From CALMEC01 sp963706315 (GTDB lineage Bacteria; Actinomycetota; Thermoleophilia; Miltoncostaeales; Miltoncostaeaceae), in contig CAVPMA010000019.1 of the NCBI GenBank assembly GCA_963706315.1, forward strand, positions 1 through 64,000: DNA of 64,000 nt, written 5' to 3'. Both the position numbers and the translations under genes were made by a program. The notes beneath the pieces are model-generated. The model saw only the letters and a list, made by a program, of their open reading frames with translations, was not told where the DNA came from and did not search any database. Position 1 is the stretch's first letter; the number at the start of each line of letters is the position of its first letter. This document shows, one piece after another, positions 26,715-36,130 of this stretch.

Positions 26715-27640
26715 GCGGTGTCGCGCACCGTCGCGAAGTCGAGTCCGCCCCGCCACCCGCGGAGGAACGCCGACGCCTCCATCCGGCTGCGGTTCGGGGG
26801 CTGCAGCTCGAGGATCTCGATCGCGCCGTCGGCGCACCCGAGCACGAGCCGGCCAGCCTCGACTCGCAGCTGCGCCGGCGGCGTCGGCGTGCCGGTCGCC
26901 ACCCGGGCCTTCCAGATCTTGAACCGCTCACCGTCGACGAGGCAGGCGGCGCCAATGTGCGGCGAGAGCGCGCGTATCCGGTTGACGACCTCGACGGTCG
27001 TGTGCGTAGGATCGAGGACGATGTCGTCGCCGCCGATCTTGGGCGCGAGCGACACGCCCTCGTCGGGCTGCGGGGTCGTCACGAGCCGCCCGGCGTCGAG
27101 CTCGTCGAGGGCCGGGCCGAGCAGCTCCCCGCCCATGACCGCCAGACGCTCGAGCAGTGACCCGGCATCGTCCTCAGGCGCGACCGGGGTCCGGCCGATC
27201 GAGATGATCGGGCCGGTGTCCAGTCCGGCGTCCATCTGCATGATCGTGACCCCGGTCTCCGTGCAGCCGTCCATGAGGGCGCGCTCGACCGGGGCCGCCC
27301 CGCGGTAGGCGGGCAGGATCGAGAAGTGAACGTTGAGGCACGGCCACGTCTCCAGCAGCCGGTCGCGGAGGATCTGGCCGAAGCCCACGACGCAGACCGC
27401 GCGAACGCCGAGGTCGACGAGTTCGTCGAGGCATTCCGGGTCGTTGATCGACGCGGGCCGGCGGAGCGGGAGCCCGAGACGCTCCGCTTCGACACCGACC
27501 GGCGTCGGGACCGTCTTGCCGCCGCGGCCGCGCGGGCGGTCGGGCTGGGAGAGCACGACCGCGACGTCCTGGCCGGCGTCGACCAGGGCTCGAAGCACGA
27601 TCGCCGCCGGGGCCGGGCTGCCTGCGAACGCGATCCGCAT
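26711..27640 (-). CDS. fmt: Methionyl-tRNA formyltransferase
   Basis: Fmt formylates initiator Met-tRNA. The 309-residue product shows MRIAFAGSPAPAAIVLRAL, LNVHFSILPAYRGAAPVERALMDG, TGVTIMQMDAGLDTGPI and a C-terminal OB-like domain. The usual SLLP is SILP here, a conservative change. It is separated from def by a 180-base gap that holds a long inverted repeat. Confidence 0.96.
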   Translation of the reverse strand: MRIAFAGSPAPAAIVLRALVDAGQDVAVVLSQPDRPRGRGGKTVPTPVGVEAERLGLPLRRPASINDPECLDELVDLGVRAVCVVGFGQILRDRLLETWPCLNVHFSILPAYRGAAPVERALMDGCTETGVTIMQMDAGLDTGPIISIGRTPVAPEDDAGSLLERLAVMGGELLGPALDELDAGRLVTTPQPDEGVSLAPKIGGDDIVLDPTHTTVEVVNRIRALSPHIGAACLVDGERFKIWKARVATGTPTPPAQLRVEAGRLVLGCADGAIEILELQPPNRSRMEASAFLRGWRGGLDFATVRDTA

Positions 27641-27657
27641 CGATGGGCCGGCCTACT

Positions 27658-27818
27658 GCTCCCGCTCGTACGTACGCCAACGTTTCCCGAGCGAAGACCG
27701 CGTCAGGTGGACGGGCGCCTCCCCCCGTCCCCGGCGGTTGAAACGAGGGGTGGGACCGAGGACGCCGCCTGACGACGGTTTGCAGCCGGGAAACTCCGGC
27801 GTACGTGCGAGCGGGAGC
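27658..27818. repeat. Long imperfect inverted repeat between fmt and def
   Basis: The left arm (27658-27689, beginning GCTCCCGCTCG) and the right arm (27786-27818, ending CGAGCGGGAGC) are inverted copies with only a few mismatches; both contain the ACGTACGCC core and GTTTCCCG. Similarity continues inward (ACCG, CGTCAGG) on both sides, so most of the 160 bases could fold into one hairpin. No ORF fits. A REP/BIME-like palindrome, a MITE relic or a structured RNA are all possible. Confidence 0.6.
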
Positions 27819-27820
27819 AC

Positions 27821-28366
27821 TTAGCCGGAGGCCTGTTCGCGGAGCTGGCGGAGGGCCTCCTTGCGCTCCTCGGGCCCGGTGCGGTCGACGATGAGGATGC
27901 CGTCGAGGTGGTCCACCTCGTGCTGGATGACCCGTGCGACGAACCCCTCGGCGTCGATCTCAACGGGCTCTCCGGAGACGTCCTGAGCATGGACGTGGAT
28001 CGAGACGGCGCGAGAGACGGGGACGACGATCTCGCCGATCGAGAGGCAGCCCTCCTGACCGACCTCCTCCTCCTCCGACCGCCACGTGATGTTCGGGTTG
28101 ATCAGCGCGACCGCCGGCTGCTCGGGATCCGGCTCGATGACGATGAGCCGCCGGAGGCGTCCGATCTGCGGGGCGGCGAGGCCGACACCGCGGGCCTCGA
28201 CCATGAGCTCGGCCATCCGGTCCGCCTCCTCACGGAGCGCGTCGTCGAAGACCTCGATGGGCGACGCCGGGGTGCGGAGGACGGGATCGCCGAACTGCCG
28301 CACGTGGCCGAGGGCGACCTGACGCCGCTCCTCGCGCTCTGGATCGTCGAATGCCCGGTCAGCCAC
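27821..28366 (-). CDS. def: Peptide deformylase
   Basis: Def removes the N-formyl group from nascent proteins. The 181-residue product has all three family motifs: GVGLAAPQIG, EEGCLSI-type GQEGCLSIGE, and QHEVDHLDG, supplying the Cys and two His metal ligands. A GTG start at 28366 follows the upstream unknown gene by 15 bases with no obvious Shine-Dalgarno. fmt follows on the same strand. Confidence 0.96.
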   Translation of the reverse strand: MADRAFDDPEREERRQVALGHVRQFGDPVLRTPASPIEVFDDALREEADRMAELMVEARGVGLAAPQIGRLRRLIVIEPDPEQPAVALINPNITWRSEEEEVGQEGCLSIGEIVVPVSRAVSIHVHAQDVSGEPVEIDAEGFVARVIQHEVDHLDGILIVDRTGPEERKEALRQLREQASG

Positions 28367-28381
28367 GAGTGCGTCGTCTCG

Positions 28382-29251
28382 TCAGCGCGGAACGGGAAGG
28401 AGTCGGCGCGCGGCGGCGAGGGCGGCCGACCGGCCACGCACCCAGTCGAGCGGCGTGTTGATCGCGAGCGTGGACGCCACCCCGTTGGCCACGGACTCGC
28501 CGCCGACGTCGCCGTCGGCGAGACGCAGGGCGAGGCCGCCGCCCTGGATGAGGATCTCGGCAGCGGGGTCGCCGGTCCGCGGAAACGCGATGCGCGCCTC
28601 CGAAGCGCCCGACGGCCCGGTCGCGATGAGCGGCGCCGGCGAGACGTCGTTGAGATCGAAGAACACGGCCGCGAGCGCGGGACGGAGCGCCGCCGGGAGG
28701 CCGGGCATGAGCTCCTCGAGCCGGTAGAGCTCGGCGACTCGCGGCGTGAGGAAGTACTCCGCTTCTCGGAGCAGCGCCAGGTCGACCCCCGTGGAACCGC
28801 CGCGCTCCGGCCGTTCCTGCACCCAGTCGCGCACCCGCAACCAGCTCTTGTGCCGCGCGTCGGCCCCGTCGGCCTGAGCGGACGCGATCGCGGCGGAGGC
28901 CTTGCGGTCGGGGGTGATCACCACGCCGATGACACGCTCGGCCTGGTCGGCGAGCGCCGCGTGGGCAGCCATGATGCCGGCGTGGGCGTCCGCCTCGAAT
29001 CCGAGCGTCGCCTGAACGGCGACCGCCCAGCGACGGTCGCGGTCGCGCACGAGGATGTCGACCCCGGCGCCCCCGAGCGGGTGCGACTCACGTGTCTGCG
29101 CGTCGTCGGCACCCGGCAGGTCCTCGCCCGTGAGCTCCGCGAGGAGCGCAGGACGAGTCTCGGGGCCGGACAGCCCGATCAGGCAGGCCAGCACGTGGAT
29201 CCAGCGCTCACGCTGGTCCGAGGGGGCCTCGAAGAGACGGGGTACCGGCAT
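28382..29251 (-). CDS. Conserved-looking protein of unknown function
   Basis: A 289-residue soluble protein from the ATG at 29251, which has AAGGAG about 13 bases upstream. No confident family match. The central part (about residues 60-100) reads GAGVDILVRDRDRRWAVAVQATLGF, which resembles the D...(E/Q)xK strand pair of PD-(D/E)xK nucleases but lacks the lysine. The C-terminal half is Leu/Ala rich. It lies between priA and def on the same strand. A TACGAT -10-like box lies near 29295-29300, so it may have its own promoter. Confidence 0.6.
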   Translation of the reverse strand: MPVPRLFEAPSDQRERWIHVLACLIGLSGPETRPALLAELTGEDLPGADDAQTRESHPLGGAGVDILVRDRDRRWAVAVQATLGFEADAHAGIMAAHAALADQAERVIGVVITPDRKASAAIASAQADGADARHKSWLRVRDWVQERPERGGSTGVDLALLREAEYFLTPRVAELYRLEELMPGLPAALRPALAAVFFDLNDVSPAPLIATGPSGASEARIAFPRTGDPAAEILIQGGGLALRLADGDVGGESVANGVASTLAINTPLDWVRGRSAALAAARRLLPVPR

Positions 29252-29322
29252 GGGACGACGCGCTCCTTGGAACGGCAAAGTCAGGACCGCGGAATCGTAG
29301 CGATGTCCGCGTGAGCACGTCG

Positions 29323-31548
29323 TCAGGTCTCCTGGGGATCGACGTCGAGCATGACCCGGACCCCGGCGGTGCGCCACTGCGCGGAGCCTGCTGCGATGAG
29401 CCGGGTCAGCACTGCCGTCGCGTCGGTCGCGTGCTCCGCGCGGACGATGATCGCGCGGCGAGACCGGCCGCGCAGCCGGTGCAGCAGGGCCGGCCCCCTG
29501 ATCCGCAGCTCGGACCCCGCCGCCTGGACCGCCCCCGCGAGCCGCCTGGCGACGGCGTGGACGGCGGAGGCGTTCGGCCCGTCGATCACGACCCGCACGA
29601 GGTGGCCGAACGGCGGGAACTCGTGCTCCGCCCGGCGCAGGAGCTCGCCGTCGAGGAACTCCTCGACCGCGTGGCGCGCGCCCAGCTGCACCGCGCGGCC
29701 CGCCGGCTCCCAGGCCTGGACGATCACCGTGGAGGGCTCGCCGCGTCGCCCCGCCCGGCCGGCGAGCTGCACGATGAGCGAGAACGCCCGCTCCTCGGAC
29801 CGGAAGTCCGCCTGTTGCAGGGCTCCGTCGGCGTCGAGGACGCCGGCGACGGTGACCGAGGGGAGGTCATGCCCCTTCGCGACCATCTGGGTTCCGAGGA
29901 GCACCGCGGCCCCCGGCCGGGCGAACCTGGTGAGACGTGCCTCCAGCTCCCCGCGGCGGGCGACCGCGTCCGCATCGAGGCGCACGAGCGGTACGTCGGG
30001 TATGAGCGCGCCGAGCGCCTCCTCCAGGCCCTGCGTACCCGCTCCTTGACGCGCCACCTCGGCGGCACGGCACGCGGGGCACAGGTCCGGCACGGGTGTG
30101 TCGTACCCGCAGTGGTGGCACACCAGGTGCTCGGGGCGGTCGTGGACGACGAGGGGCACGTCGCAGTCCGGGCAGCGGGCGATCCAACCGCACGCCCGGC
30201 AGATGGCCATGCGGGACAGACCGCGGCGGTTGAGCAGCAGGATCGCCTTCTCACCTCGCTCGGCGGCCTCCTGGAGGGCGCGGGCGAGCGGCCGCGAGAT
30301 CGGGCCCGGCGCCTGCATCCGCATGTCGACGACCTCGACGCGCGGTAGGGCGGCCCCGTCCGCCCGCGTGCGGAGGCTGATGCGGCGGAGGGTGCCCCAC
30401 GACTCGGGTCGCGGCGTCGCGCTGCCGTACACGACGAGCGCCTGCTCGAGGCGGCCGCGCCGGTACGCCACCTGCCGCGCGTCGTACCGGGGCGTCGAAT
30501 CCTGCTTGTACGACGACTCGTGCTCCTCGTCGACGACGATCAACCCCAGGTTGGCGAGTGGCGCGAACACCGCGCTGCGGGCGCCGAGCACCACGTCGGC
30601 CTCCCCCGTGCGGATGCGCCGGTCCTCGATCGCCCGCTCCGAGTCGGAGAGCCCGGAGTGCCAGACCGCGACGCCGTCGCCGAGCCGCCCGCGCAGGCGC
30701 CCGAGGGTTTGGGGCGTCAGCGCGATCTCCGGGACGAGCACCAGGCTCGTTCGCCCCCGGCCGCGCGCCGCCTCGATGCTGCGCATGTAGACCTCGGTCT
30801 TCCCGGAGCCGGTGACTCCGTGCAGCAGAAGCGCCTCGTCCCCCGCCTGCATCGCCGCGTCGATCTCCGCAACGGCGTCGGCCTGCTCGGCGTTGAGCTG
30901 TGGCGGGCCCTCGATCGGGAACACGCCCCCGACGGGCCCTTCGGCCAGCTCGGCTTCCTCGAGGTGCAGGAGCCCCGCTTCGGCCATGCGGCGCAGCGTG
31001 GGCATCGTCGTCGCGGCGGCCCGGCACAGGGCAGCGGCCGCGATGCGGCCCCCGGCCCGCCTGAGCACGTCGAGGATCTCGCGTTGACGGGCGTTGCCCC
31101 CCTCGCCCGGGTCGCTCGCGACGAGTCGCGTCGGGGGGCCCTTGGGCGTTCCGAGGGTGAACCCGCCGCCGGGCGCCGGCCGAAGCGACGTGTCCACGCC
31201 CGGGGGGAGGACCAGCCTCAGGCACGCGGCGAGCGGCGCCGCGTAGTAGCGCGCGGCCCAGGAGGCGAGCTCCATGAGGCTCGGCGCGACGGGGGGCGTC
31301 TCGACCACGCCGGCCAGCGGCGCCAGATCGCCCTCCCACGACGGGGGTTCCGCGCCGACCACGACGCCGAGCACGGTGCGGGGTCCCAGCGGACACGCGA
31401 CGAGGGACCCGACCGCCACCCACCCCGCGAGCGTCGGCGGGACGGCGTAGTCGAGCGTCCGGTCCAGGGCCCGTGTCGTGACGAGCAGGACGACCTGGAC
31501 GGCGTCTCCGCCGCCGGCGCGCTGCGTCACCGCAGGCGCGCGACCCAC
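29323..31548 (-). CDS. priA: Primosomal protein N' (replication restart helicase PriA)
   Basis: PriA reloads the replisome at stalled forks. The 741-residue protein has the N-terminal 3' DNA-binding domain, Walker A HGVTGSGKTEVYMRSIEAA, DEEHESSYKQ (DEAH-like), the zinc region with CRACGWIARCPDCD and CHHCG...CPAC, and LGTQMVAKGHDLPSVTVAGVLDAD. Many actinobacterial PriA proteins lack intact helicase motifs; here Walker A and DEEH are complete. GTG at 31548 is used; GTG at 31530 is an alternative. Confidence 0.95.
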   Translation of the reverse strand: MGRAPAVTQRAGGGDAVQVVLLVTTRALDRTLDYAVPPTLAGWVAVGSLVACPLGPRTVLGVVVGAEPPSWEGDLAPLAGVVETPPVAPSLMELASWAARYYAAPLAACLRLVLPPGVDTSLRPAPGGGFTLGTPKGPPTRLVASDPGEGGNARQREILDVLRRAGGRIAAAALCRAAATTMPTLRRMAEAGLLHLEEAELAEGPVGGVFPIEGPPQLNAEQADAVAEIDAAMQAGDEALLLHGVTGSGKTEVYMRSIEAARGRGRTSLVLVPEIALTPQTLGRLRGRLGDGVAVWHSGLSDSERAIEDRRIRTGEADVVLGARSAVFAPLANLGLIVVDEEHESSYKQDSTPRYDARQVAYRRGRLEQALVVYGSATPRPESWGTLRRISLRTRADGAALPRVEVVDMRMQAPGPISRPLARALQEAAERGEKAILLLNRRGLSRMAICRACGWIARCPDCDVPLVVHDRPEHLVCHHCGYDTPVPDLCPACRAAEVARQGAGTQGLEEALGALIPDVPLVRLDADAVARRGELEARLTRFARPGAAVLLGTQMVAKGHDLPSVTVAGVLDADGALQQADFRSEERAFSLIVQLAGRAGRRGEPSTVIVQAWEPAGRAVQLGARHAVEEFLDGELLRRAEHEFPPFGHLVRVVIDGPNASAVHAVARRLAGAVQAAGSELRIRGPALLHRLRGRSRRAIIVRAEHATDATAVLTRLIAAGSAQWRTAGVRVMLDVDPQET

Positions 31549-31573
31549 CAGACGGTGGGGAGCCGGTTGGGCG

Positions 31574-31657
31574 TCAGGCCTCGGAGCGGCGGCGCAGCAC
31601 GAGGGCGGCGCCGATCACGAAACCGAAGAGGACTGCGAAGAGAAAGGAGCGCTTCAT
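31574..31657 (-). CDS. 27-residue single-span membrane microprotein
   Basis: The ATG at 31657 lies one base after the metK stop and six bases after a GGGAGG Shine-Dalgarno inside the metK end. The 27 codons give MKRS, a hydrophobic span of about 17 residues (residues 5-21: FLFAVLFGFVIGAALVL) and a basic end RRRSEA, then TGA. This is a classic single transmembrane microprotein with a charged tail. No family is recognised. It sits between metK and priA in the same direction, so it is probably co-transcribed with metK. Confidence 0.6.
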   Translation of the reverse strand: MKRSFLFAVLFGFVIGAALVLRRRSEA

Positions 31658-31658
31658 G

Positions 31659-32849
31659 TCATCCCTCCCGGGACGTTCCGGCGAACGCGTCGCCGATGGT
31701 GGTGTGTTCCCATGTGAAGTCCGGATCGTTCCTGCCGAAGTGACCATACGCCGCGGTCTTCTGGTAAATCGGCCGGCGAAGGTCCAGGCGCTCGATGATG
31801 GCCGCCGGGCGCAGGTCGAAGTTCTCGTCGACCCACTTCTCGATCTCGATCGGGCTGCGGGTCTCGGTGCCGAAGCACTCGACCATGATCGACACCGGCC
31901 GAGCGACGCCGATCGCGTAGGCCACCTGTACTTCGCACCGCGAGGCGAGCCCTGCGGCCACGACGTTCTTCGCGACCCATCGCGCCGCATAGCAGGCGGA
32001 CCGGTCGACCTTGGACGGGTCCTTGCCGCTGAAGGCGCCGCCGCCGTGGCGGGCCATCCCGCCGTACGTGTCGACGATGATCTTGCGCCCGGTCAGGCCG
32101 CAGTCGCCCATCGGCCCGCCGACGACGAACAGCCCGGTCGGGTTGATGTAGACGGTGATCGCGTCCCGCCACATGTCGAACTCGGCGAGGACGGGTTGGA
32201 TGACGTTGCCCGTGATCTCCTCGCGCAACTGGTCGTTCGTGACGTCCGGCGAGTGCTGCGACGAGATGACCACGGCGGCGACCTCGGTGGGGCGCCCGTC
32301 CACGTAGCGGACGGTGACCTGCGACTTGCCGTCGGGCCGGAGGTATCCCATGCCGTCGCGCCGGACGGTCGACAGGCGCTGGCAGAGCCGGTGGGCGAGC
32401 GTGATCGGCAGCGGCATGAGCTCGGGCGTCTCGTCGCTGGCGTACCCGAACATCAGGCCCTGGTCGCCGGCGCCCTGGAGGTCGTATTCGTCCTCGTTGC
32501 CGACGCCGCGCGCTTCGAGGGCGGTGTCGACGCCCTGGGCGATGTCGGGGCTCTGCTCGTCGAGCGCGACGGATACGCCGCAGGTGTCCGCGTCGAAGCC
32601 GTACTTCGCCCGGGTGTAGCCGATCTTCCGGATCGTCTCGCGCGCGATCCTGGGGATGTCGACGTAGGTGCTGGTGGAGATCTCTCCCGCGATCACCACC
32701 TGACCGGTGGTGACCAGCGTCTCACATGCCACGCGGCCCATCGGGTCGGAGGCCAGCACGGCGTCGAGGACACCGTCCGAGATCTGGTCCGCGATCTTGT
32801 CGGGGTGGCCCTCGGTGACCGACTCCGACGTGAAGAGAAACTCCCGCAT
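31659..32849 (-). CDS. metK: S-adenosylmethionine synthetase
   Basis: MetK makes S-adenosylmethionine from methionine and ATP. The 396-residue product shows FTSESVTEGHPDKIADQISD, ETLVTTGQVVIAGEI, GAGDQGLMFGYA, GGGAFSGKDPSKVDRSACYAAR (written here only in parts) and AYGHFGR. The start has a GGAAAGGCGGCGG purine tract upstream, and TATGCT about 45 bases upstream could be a -10. No SAM riboswitch is visible. Confidence 0.97.
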   Translation of the reverse strand: MREFLFTSESVTEGHPDKIADQISDGVLDAVLASDPMGRVACETLVTTGQVVIAGEISTSTYVDIPRIARETIRKIGYTRAKYGFDADTCGVSVALDEQSPDIAQGVDTALEARGVGNEDEYDLQGAGDQGLMFGYASDETPELMPLPITLAHRLCQRLSTVRRDGMGYLRPDGKSQVTVRYVDGRPTEVAAVVISSQHSPDVTNDQLREEITGNVIQPVLAEFDMWRDAITVYINPTGLFVVGGPMGDCGLTGRKIIVDTYGGMARHGGGAFSGKDPSKVDRSACYAARWVAKNVVAAGLASRCEVQVAYAIGVARPVSIMVECFGTETRSPIEIEKWVDENFDLRPAAIIERLDLRRPIYQKTAAYGHFGRNDPDFTWEHTTIGDAFAGTSREG

Positions 32850-32907
32850 GCGTTACCGCCGCCTTTCCAATGAAAACGGCGGCGAGCATAGCAATCGCCG
32901 CGGCCGC

Positions 32908-32935
32908 GACTCCCGGGGCCCGGGTCCCGGGAGTC
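32908..32935 (-). terminator. GC-rich hairpin after the DUF3352 gene
   Basis: A 10-base perfect stem (GACTCCCGGG pairing CCCGGGAGTC) with an 8-base loop lies 27 bases after the stop at 32962. It has no T tract, so termination is plausible but unproven. Confidence 0.5.
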
Positions 32936-32961
32936 GGTGAGACGGGGCCCGGTCACGGTCG

Positions 32962-34560
32962 CTACTTGATTGTCAGGAACGCCTCGAACGTGGGTGTCTC
33001 GCCCCCGGTGCTCCAGGCCGCCAGGTTCTTCACCGGCCGGAGGTTCGGGACGACCTCCTTGGGGGCGTCGTTGAGCGCCCCGAGCGCCTCGAGGCTCGGG
33101 AGGAGCTCCTCGCCGTTGACCCATACGAAGGTGTCGACCTTCGACGGCATCTGCCGGGTGGCCGCTTCGAACGCCGGGTCGTCGCTGAGCTTGGCGGCCG
33201 GCGCTTGCACCGACTTGACCGCGTCGGGACGGGTCCCGATGAGGGCGAGATCGCCGTCGACGCCGTACACCACGCCCGCGCGGGGATCGATCGCCGATTG
33301 CCAGCCCGACACCCCGTTCGCCAGCTGGACCGCCTTGAACGGCGGGATCTTCCGGCCGCTCGACGCGAGCAGCGCGGGCGCCGTCTTGCGCAGCTGGTCG
33401 AGCGTCGCCGTCGCCTTCGCCGGCTCGGCGACCTGGAGGGCGGCGACGACACCGGGCGTTGGACTGCCCTTCGTGACCACGATCGCGTGTTCGAGGCTCG
33501 TGAGCCCCTTGATGTCGTCGAGGTTGATCCCCAGCATCGGGAGCACGAGCGACGCCTGGGAGAGCCCCTTCTTGACCTCCGGGTTCTGCGCTCTGAGCTG
33601 CTTGACGAGACTCTCGCCGGCCGAGTAGAGGTTCTTGACGCCGATGTAGGCGAGCGCGTCGGCCGGGACGTGGTCGACCAGCGTCGGGGTGAATGGCTCA
33701 CCGGCACCGTATGCGGACCCGAGGGAATGGCCGACGGCCTTCACCCGGATGCCGTCGCTCTCGGCCGAGACGGACACGCCCAGTGACGCGTCGGTGCCGA
33801 TCCCGGAGCTCGCGAGCTGCTTCGTGACGTCGGCGCCGCCCTCGCTCTCGGCGATCTTGAGCAGCGCGCCGATGTCGACGAATCCCTGTGCGAGCGACTC
33901 GTCGGGCAGGTCGGCGAACGCCTGGTCGAGCCGGGCCGACCCGGCCATGGTCTGGGAGTCGCCGCCGCGGTGCGCGTCGATCGCGCGGTTCACGTTGGCG
34001 GTGGAGTCGCTGACGACGGCGGTGCCGTCGAGGACCGCGATGACGGCGTTCCGGTCGCCGTACAGGTCGACCCCGTCGTGCTCGCCGATCTTCTTGGCGG
34101 GGTTCGTGCCGCTCTGGATCAGCTTGACGACGTCGGCGTCCTTGCCGTCGGCCAGGTCGAGTGCCATGACGGCGGAGGCCTTGCTCTTCGACTTGAGCCC
34201 CTTGATGTCGAAGACGCCGACGGCCGCCCCGGAGCCGAGGAGCGGCTTGACCTCGGTGACGAAGTCGACGCCTTCGCTCGCCAGGTTCCCCGTGACCTTC
34301 GAGATCGCCTTCTCGTAGCCCGGGAATCGCTTCGCCAGGGCGATCGCCTGCTGCCACTGGGCGCCGTCCGCTGCCGTCGAGAACTCGAAGTACACGGGCG
34401 AGCCCGCTGGGACGAACGCGGCGACTCCGGCCGGCCCGGCGCCAGCCGAGGTCGAGCTGCCGCCGCATCCTGCGACCGCGAGCGATGCCGCCGCGACTGC
34501 GGCGAGCGCGCCGGCAGCGGCGCGGCGCCGGTTCGGCGTCCGGGTGATCGCGAGATCCAT
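32962..34560 (-). CDS. DUF3352 family lipoprotein
   Basis: A 532-residue predicted lipoprotein. A basic N-terminus, a hydrophobic run and the lipobox LAVAGC give an acylated Cys at about residue 32. The rest resembles DUF3352 proteins: VPAGSPVYFEFSTAADG, VGVFDIKG, AVVSDSTANVNRAID and repeated short beta units. Function is not established; these proteins are common in Thermoleophilia and related groups. The ATG at 34560 is preceded by GGAGGTAGGA, and a TACCGT box about 32 bases upstream is a probable -10 with a short leader, unlike the leaderless genes elsewhere. Confidence 0.85.
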   Translation of the reverse strand: MDLAITRTPNRRRAAAGALAAVAAASLAVAGCGGSSTSAGAGPAGVAAFVPAGSPVYFEFSTAADGAQWQQAIALAKRFPGYEKAISKVTGNLASEGVDFVTEVKPLLGSGAAVGVFDIKGLKSKSKASAVMALDLADGKDADVVKLIQSGTNPAKKIGEHDGVDLYGDRNAVIAVLDGTAVVSDSTANVNRAIDAHRGGDSQTMAGSARLDQAFADLPDESLAQGFVDIGALLKIAESEGGADVTKQLASSGIGTDASLGVSVSAESDGIRVKAVGHSLGSAYGAGEPFTPTLVDHVPADALAYIGVKNLYSAGESLVKQLRAQNPEVKKGLSQASLVLPMLGINLDDIKGLTSLEHAIVVTKGSPTPGVVAALQVAEPAKATATLDQLRKTAPALLASSGRKIPPFKAVQLANGVSGWQSAIDPRAGVVYGVDGDLALIGTRPDAVKSVQAPAAKLSDDPAFEAATRQMPSKVDTFVWVNGEELLPSLEALGALNDAPKEVVPNLRPVKNLAAWSTGGETPTFEAFLTIK

Positions 34561-34677
34561 TCCTACCTCCATCGGGTGACCGAACGTGTTCGACGGTAGC
34601 ACCGTGCCCGCCCGATCCGGCGCGCCCTTCGGTAAAGCCTTGGTGAAGCGACGCGGTGGCGCCGGCTGCCCGCGTGG

Positions 34678-36075
34678 CTACGTTCTGAGCCGCTCGCGTA
34701 CCTCGATGATGAGCGGTACGCCGTCAAGGTCGAACGCCCGCCGCAGCCGGTTCTCGAGCCAGAAGATGTAGTCGCGGGTCAGGAGCCCCTTGTCGTTCAC
34801 GTCGAGGCGGAACGTCGGCGGGTTGACACCGGTCTGCACGATGTAGCGCAGCGACAGGCGCCGCCCGTCGCGACCGCGCGGGCCCGGCCGCTCCTCGGCG
34901 AGACGCCGCAGCTCCGTGTTCAGGCGCTTCGTCGAGATGCGCTCGCCGAGCTTGGCGTGGAGCCGCAGCGCCGCGGGGATCAGGCGGTCGATGCCCTCGC
35001 GGGTCACCGCCGAACTCACCTCGATCGGTGGCCGCTGGCGGACCTTGGCCCGCACCAGGCCGGTGAAATGATCGAGGTCCGGCTGGGCGAGGTCCCACTT
35101 GTTGAGGACCAGCATTGTCGCGCAGTGGGCCTTGGCGGCCTGGTCCGCGGCCGAGAGGTCGGCGTCGGTCACGCCTTCGGACGCGTCGCAGATCACCATC
35201 GCGACATCGCTCCGGTCGGCCGACTGGATGGCCCTCAGGTGGCTGTAGCGCTCAACGACCTCGCTGGTGCGTCCCCGGCGCCGCAGGCCGGCGGTGTCGG
35301 TGAGTACGACCCTGCGCCCGTCGATCTCGATGATCGTGTCGACCGGGTCCCTGGTGGTCCCCGGCGCGTCGTGCACGATCACGCGCTCCTCGCCCAGGAG
35401 CGCGTTCAGGATGCTGCTCTTGCCGACGTTCGGCCGGCCGAGGATCGCGATGGCGGGCGGAGCTGTCGCGTCGAGGTCGATGTCGGGCGCGTCCGGGAGC
35501 CGGGCCACGATCGCGTCGAGCAGGTCGCCGGCGCCGCGGCCGTGCTGCGCCGAGATCGGGATCACCTCGCCGAGACCGAGGCCCCACAGCGCCTGCGCGT
35601 CGACCTCGTGTCGCTGGTCGTCGCACTTGTTCGCGATCACGAAGACCGGCTTCTGTGTGCGGCGGAGCCGCTCCGCGACCTCGAGGTCGCCCGCGGCGGC
35701 GCCGGCCTGCGCGTCGACGACGAACAGGATGAGGTCGGCCTCGTCGATCGCCCGCACAGCCTGCGCCGCGACTTGCCGCCCGATGGGCGTGGGGTCCGAA
35801 TCGTCGATGCCTCCCGTGTCGACCAGCTGGAAGGCCCGTCCCCGCCAGTCGGCGGCGGCCTCGCGCCGGTCCCGCGTGACCCCGGGTTGCTCGTCGACGA
35901 CCGCCTCGCGCCTCCCGGTGAGCCGGTTGAACAGCGTGGACTTGCCGACGTTGGGATACCCGACGATCGCCACGACCGGCAGGCCGTCGCCCATCGAGGC
36001 GATCGACGCGGTGCGTCGTTCGCGTGCGGCGGCGCGTCGCTCCGACGCGGTCTGTCGTCCGGCTCGTGCTGGCAT
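34678..36075 (-). CDS. der: Ribosome biogenesis GTPase Der (EngA)
   Basis: Der is a double GTPase for 50S assembly. The 465-residue product has two G domains: VAIVGYPNVGKSTLFNRL and DTGGIDD, then AILGRPNVGKSSILNALL, APGTTRDPVDT, LNKWDL, and a C-terminal KH-like domain (NPPTFRLDVNDKGLLTRDYIFWLENRLRR in the last 60 residues). ATG at 36075 gives a basic Ala/Arg-rich extension before MGDGLPVVAIVG; a start at that Met is an alternative. Confidence 0.96.
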   Translation of the reverse strand: MPARAGRQTASERRAAARERRTASIASMGDGLPVVAIVGYPNVGKSTLFNRLTGRREAVVDEQPGVTRDRREAAADWRGRAFQLVDTGGIDDSDPTPIGRQVAAQAVRAIDEADLILFVVDAQAGAAAGDLEVAERLRRTQKPVFVIANKCDDQRHEVDAQALWGLGLGEVIPISAQHGRGAGDLLDAIVARLPDAPDIDLDATAPPAIAILGRPNVGKSSILNALLGEERVIVHDAPGTTRDPVDTIIEIDGRRVVLTDTAGLRRRGRTSEVVERYSHLRAIQSADRSDVAMVICDASEGVTDADLSAADQAAKAHCATMLVLNKWDLAQPDLDHFTGLVRAKVRQRPPIEVSSAVTREGIDRLIPAALRLHAKLGERISTKRLNTELRRLAEERPGPRGRDGRRLSLRYIVQTGVNPPTFRLDVNDKGLLTRDYIFWLENRLRRAFDLDGVPLIIEVRERLRT

Positions 36076-36130
36076 CACCCGAAGTGAAGCAGGTTCCACG
36101 GCCCGCCCGCGCCGCGCGCCCGTCCGGCGA

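Noticed and set aside
22945..27640. FMN riboswitch for the rib cluster
   Set aside because: ribD is joined to rpe and rsmB by 4-base overlaps, leaving no leader that could hold one.
32850..32961. SAM riboswitch before metK
   Set aside because: Only a simple GC hairpin and a purine-rich Shine-Dalgarno are visible; no conserved SAM aptamer core.
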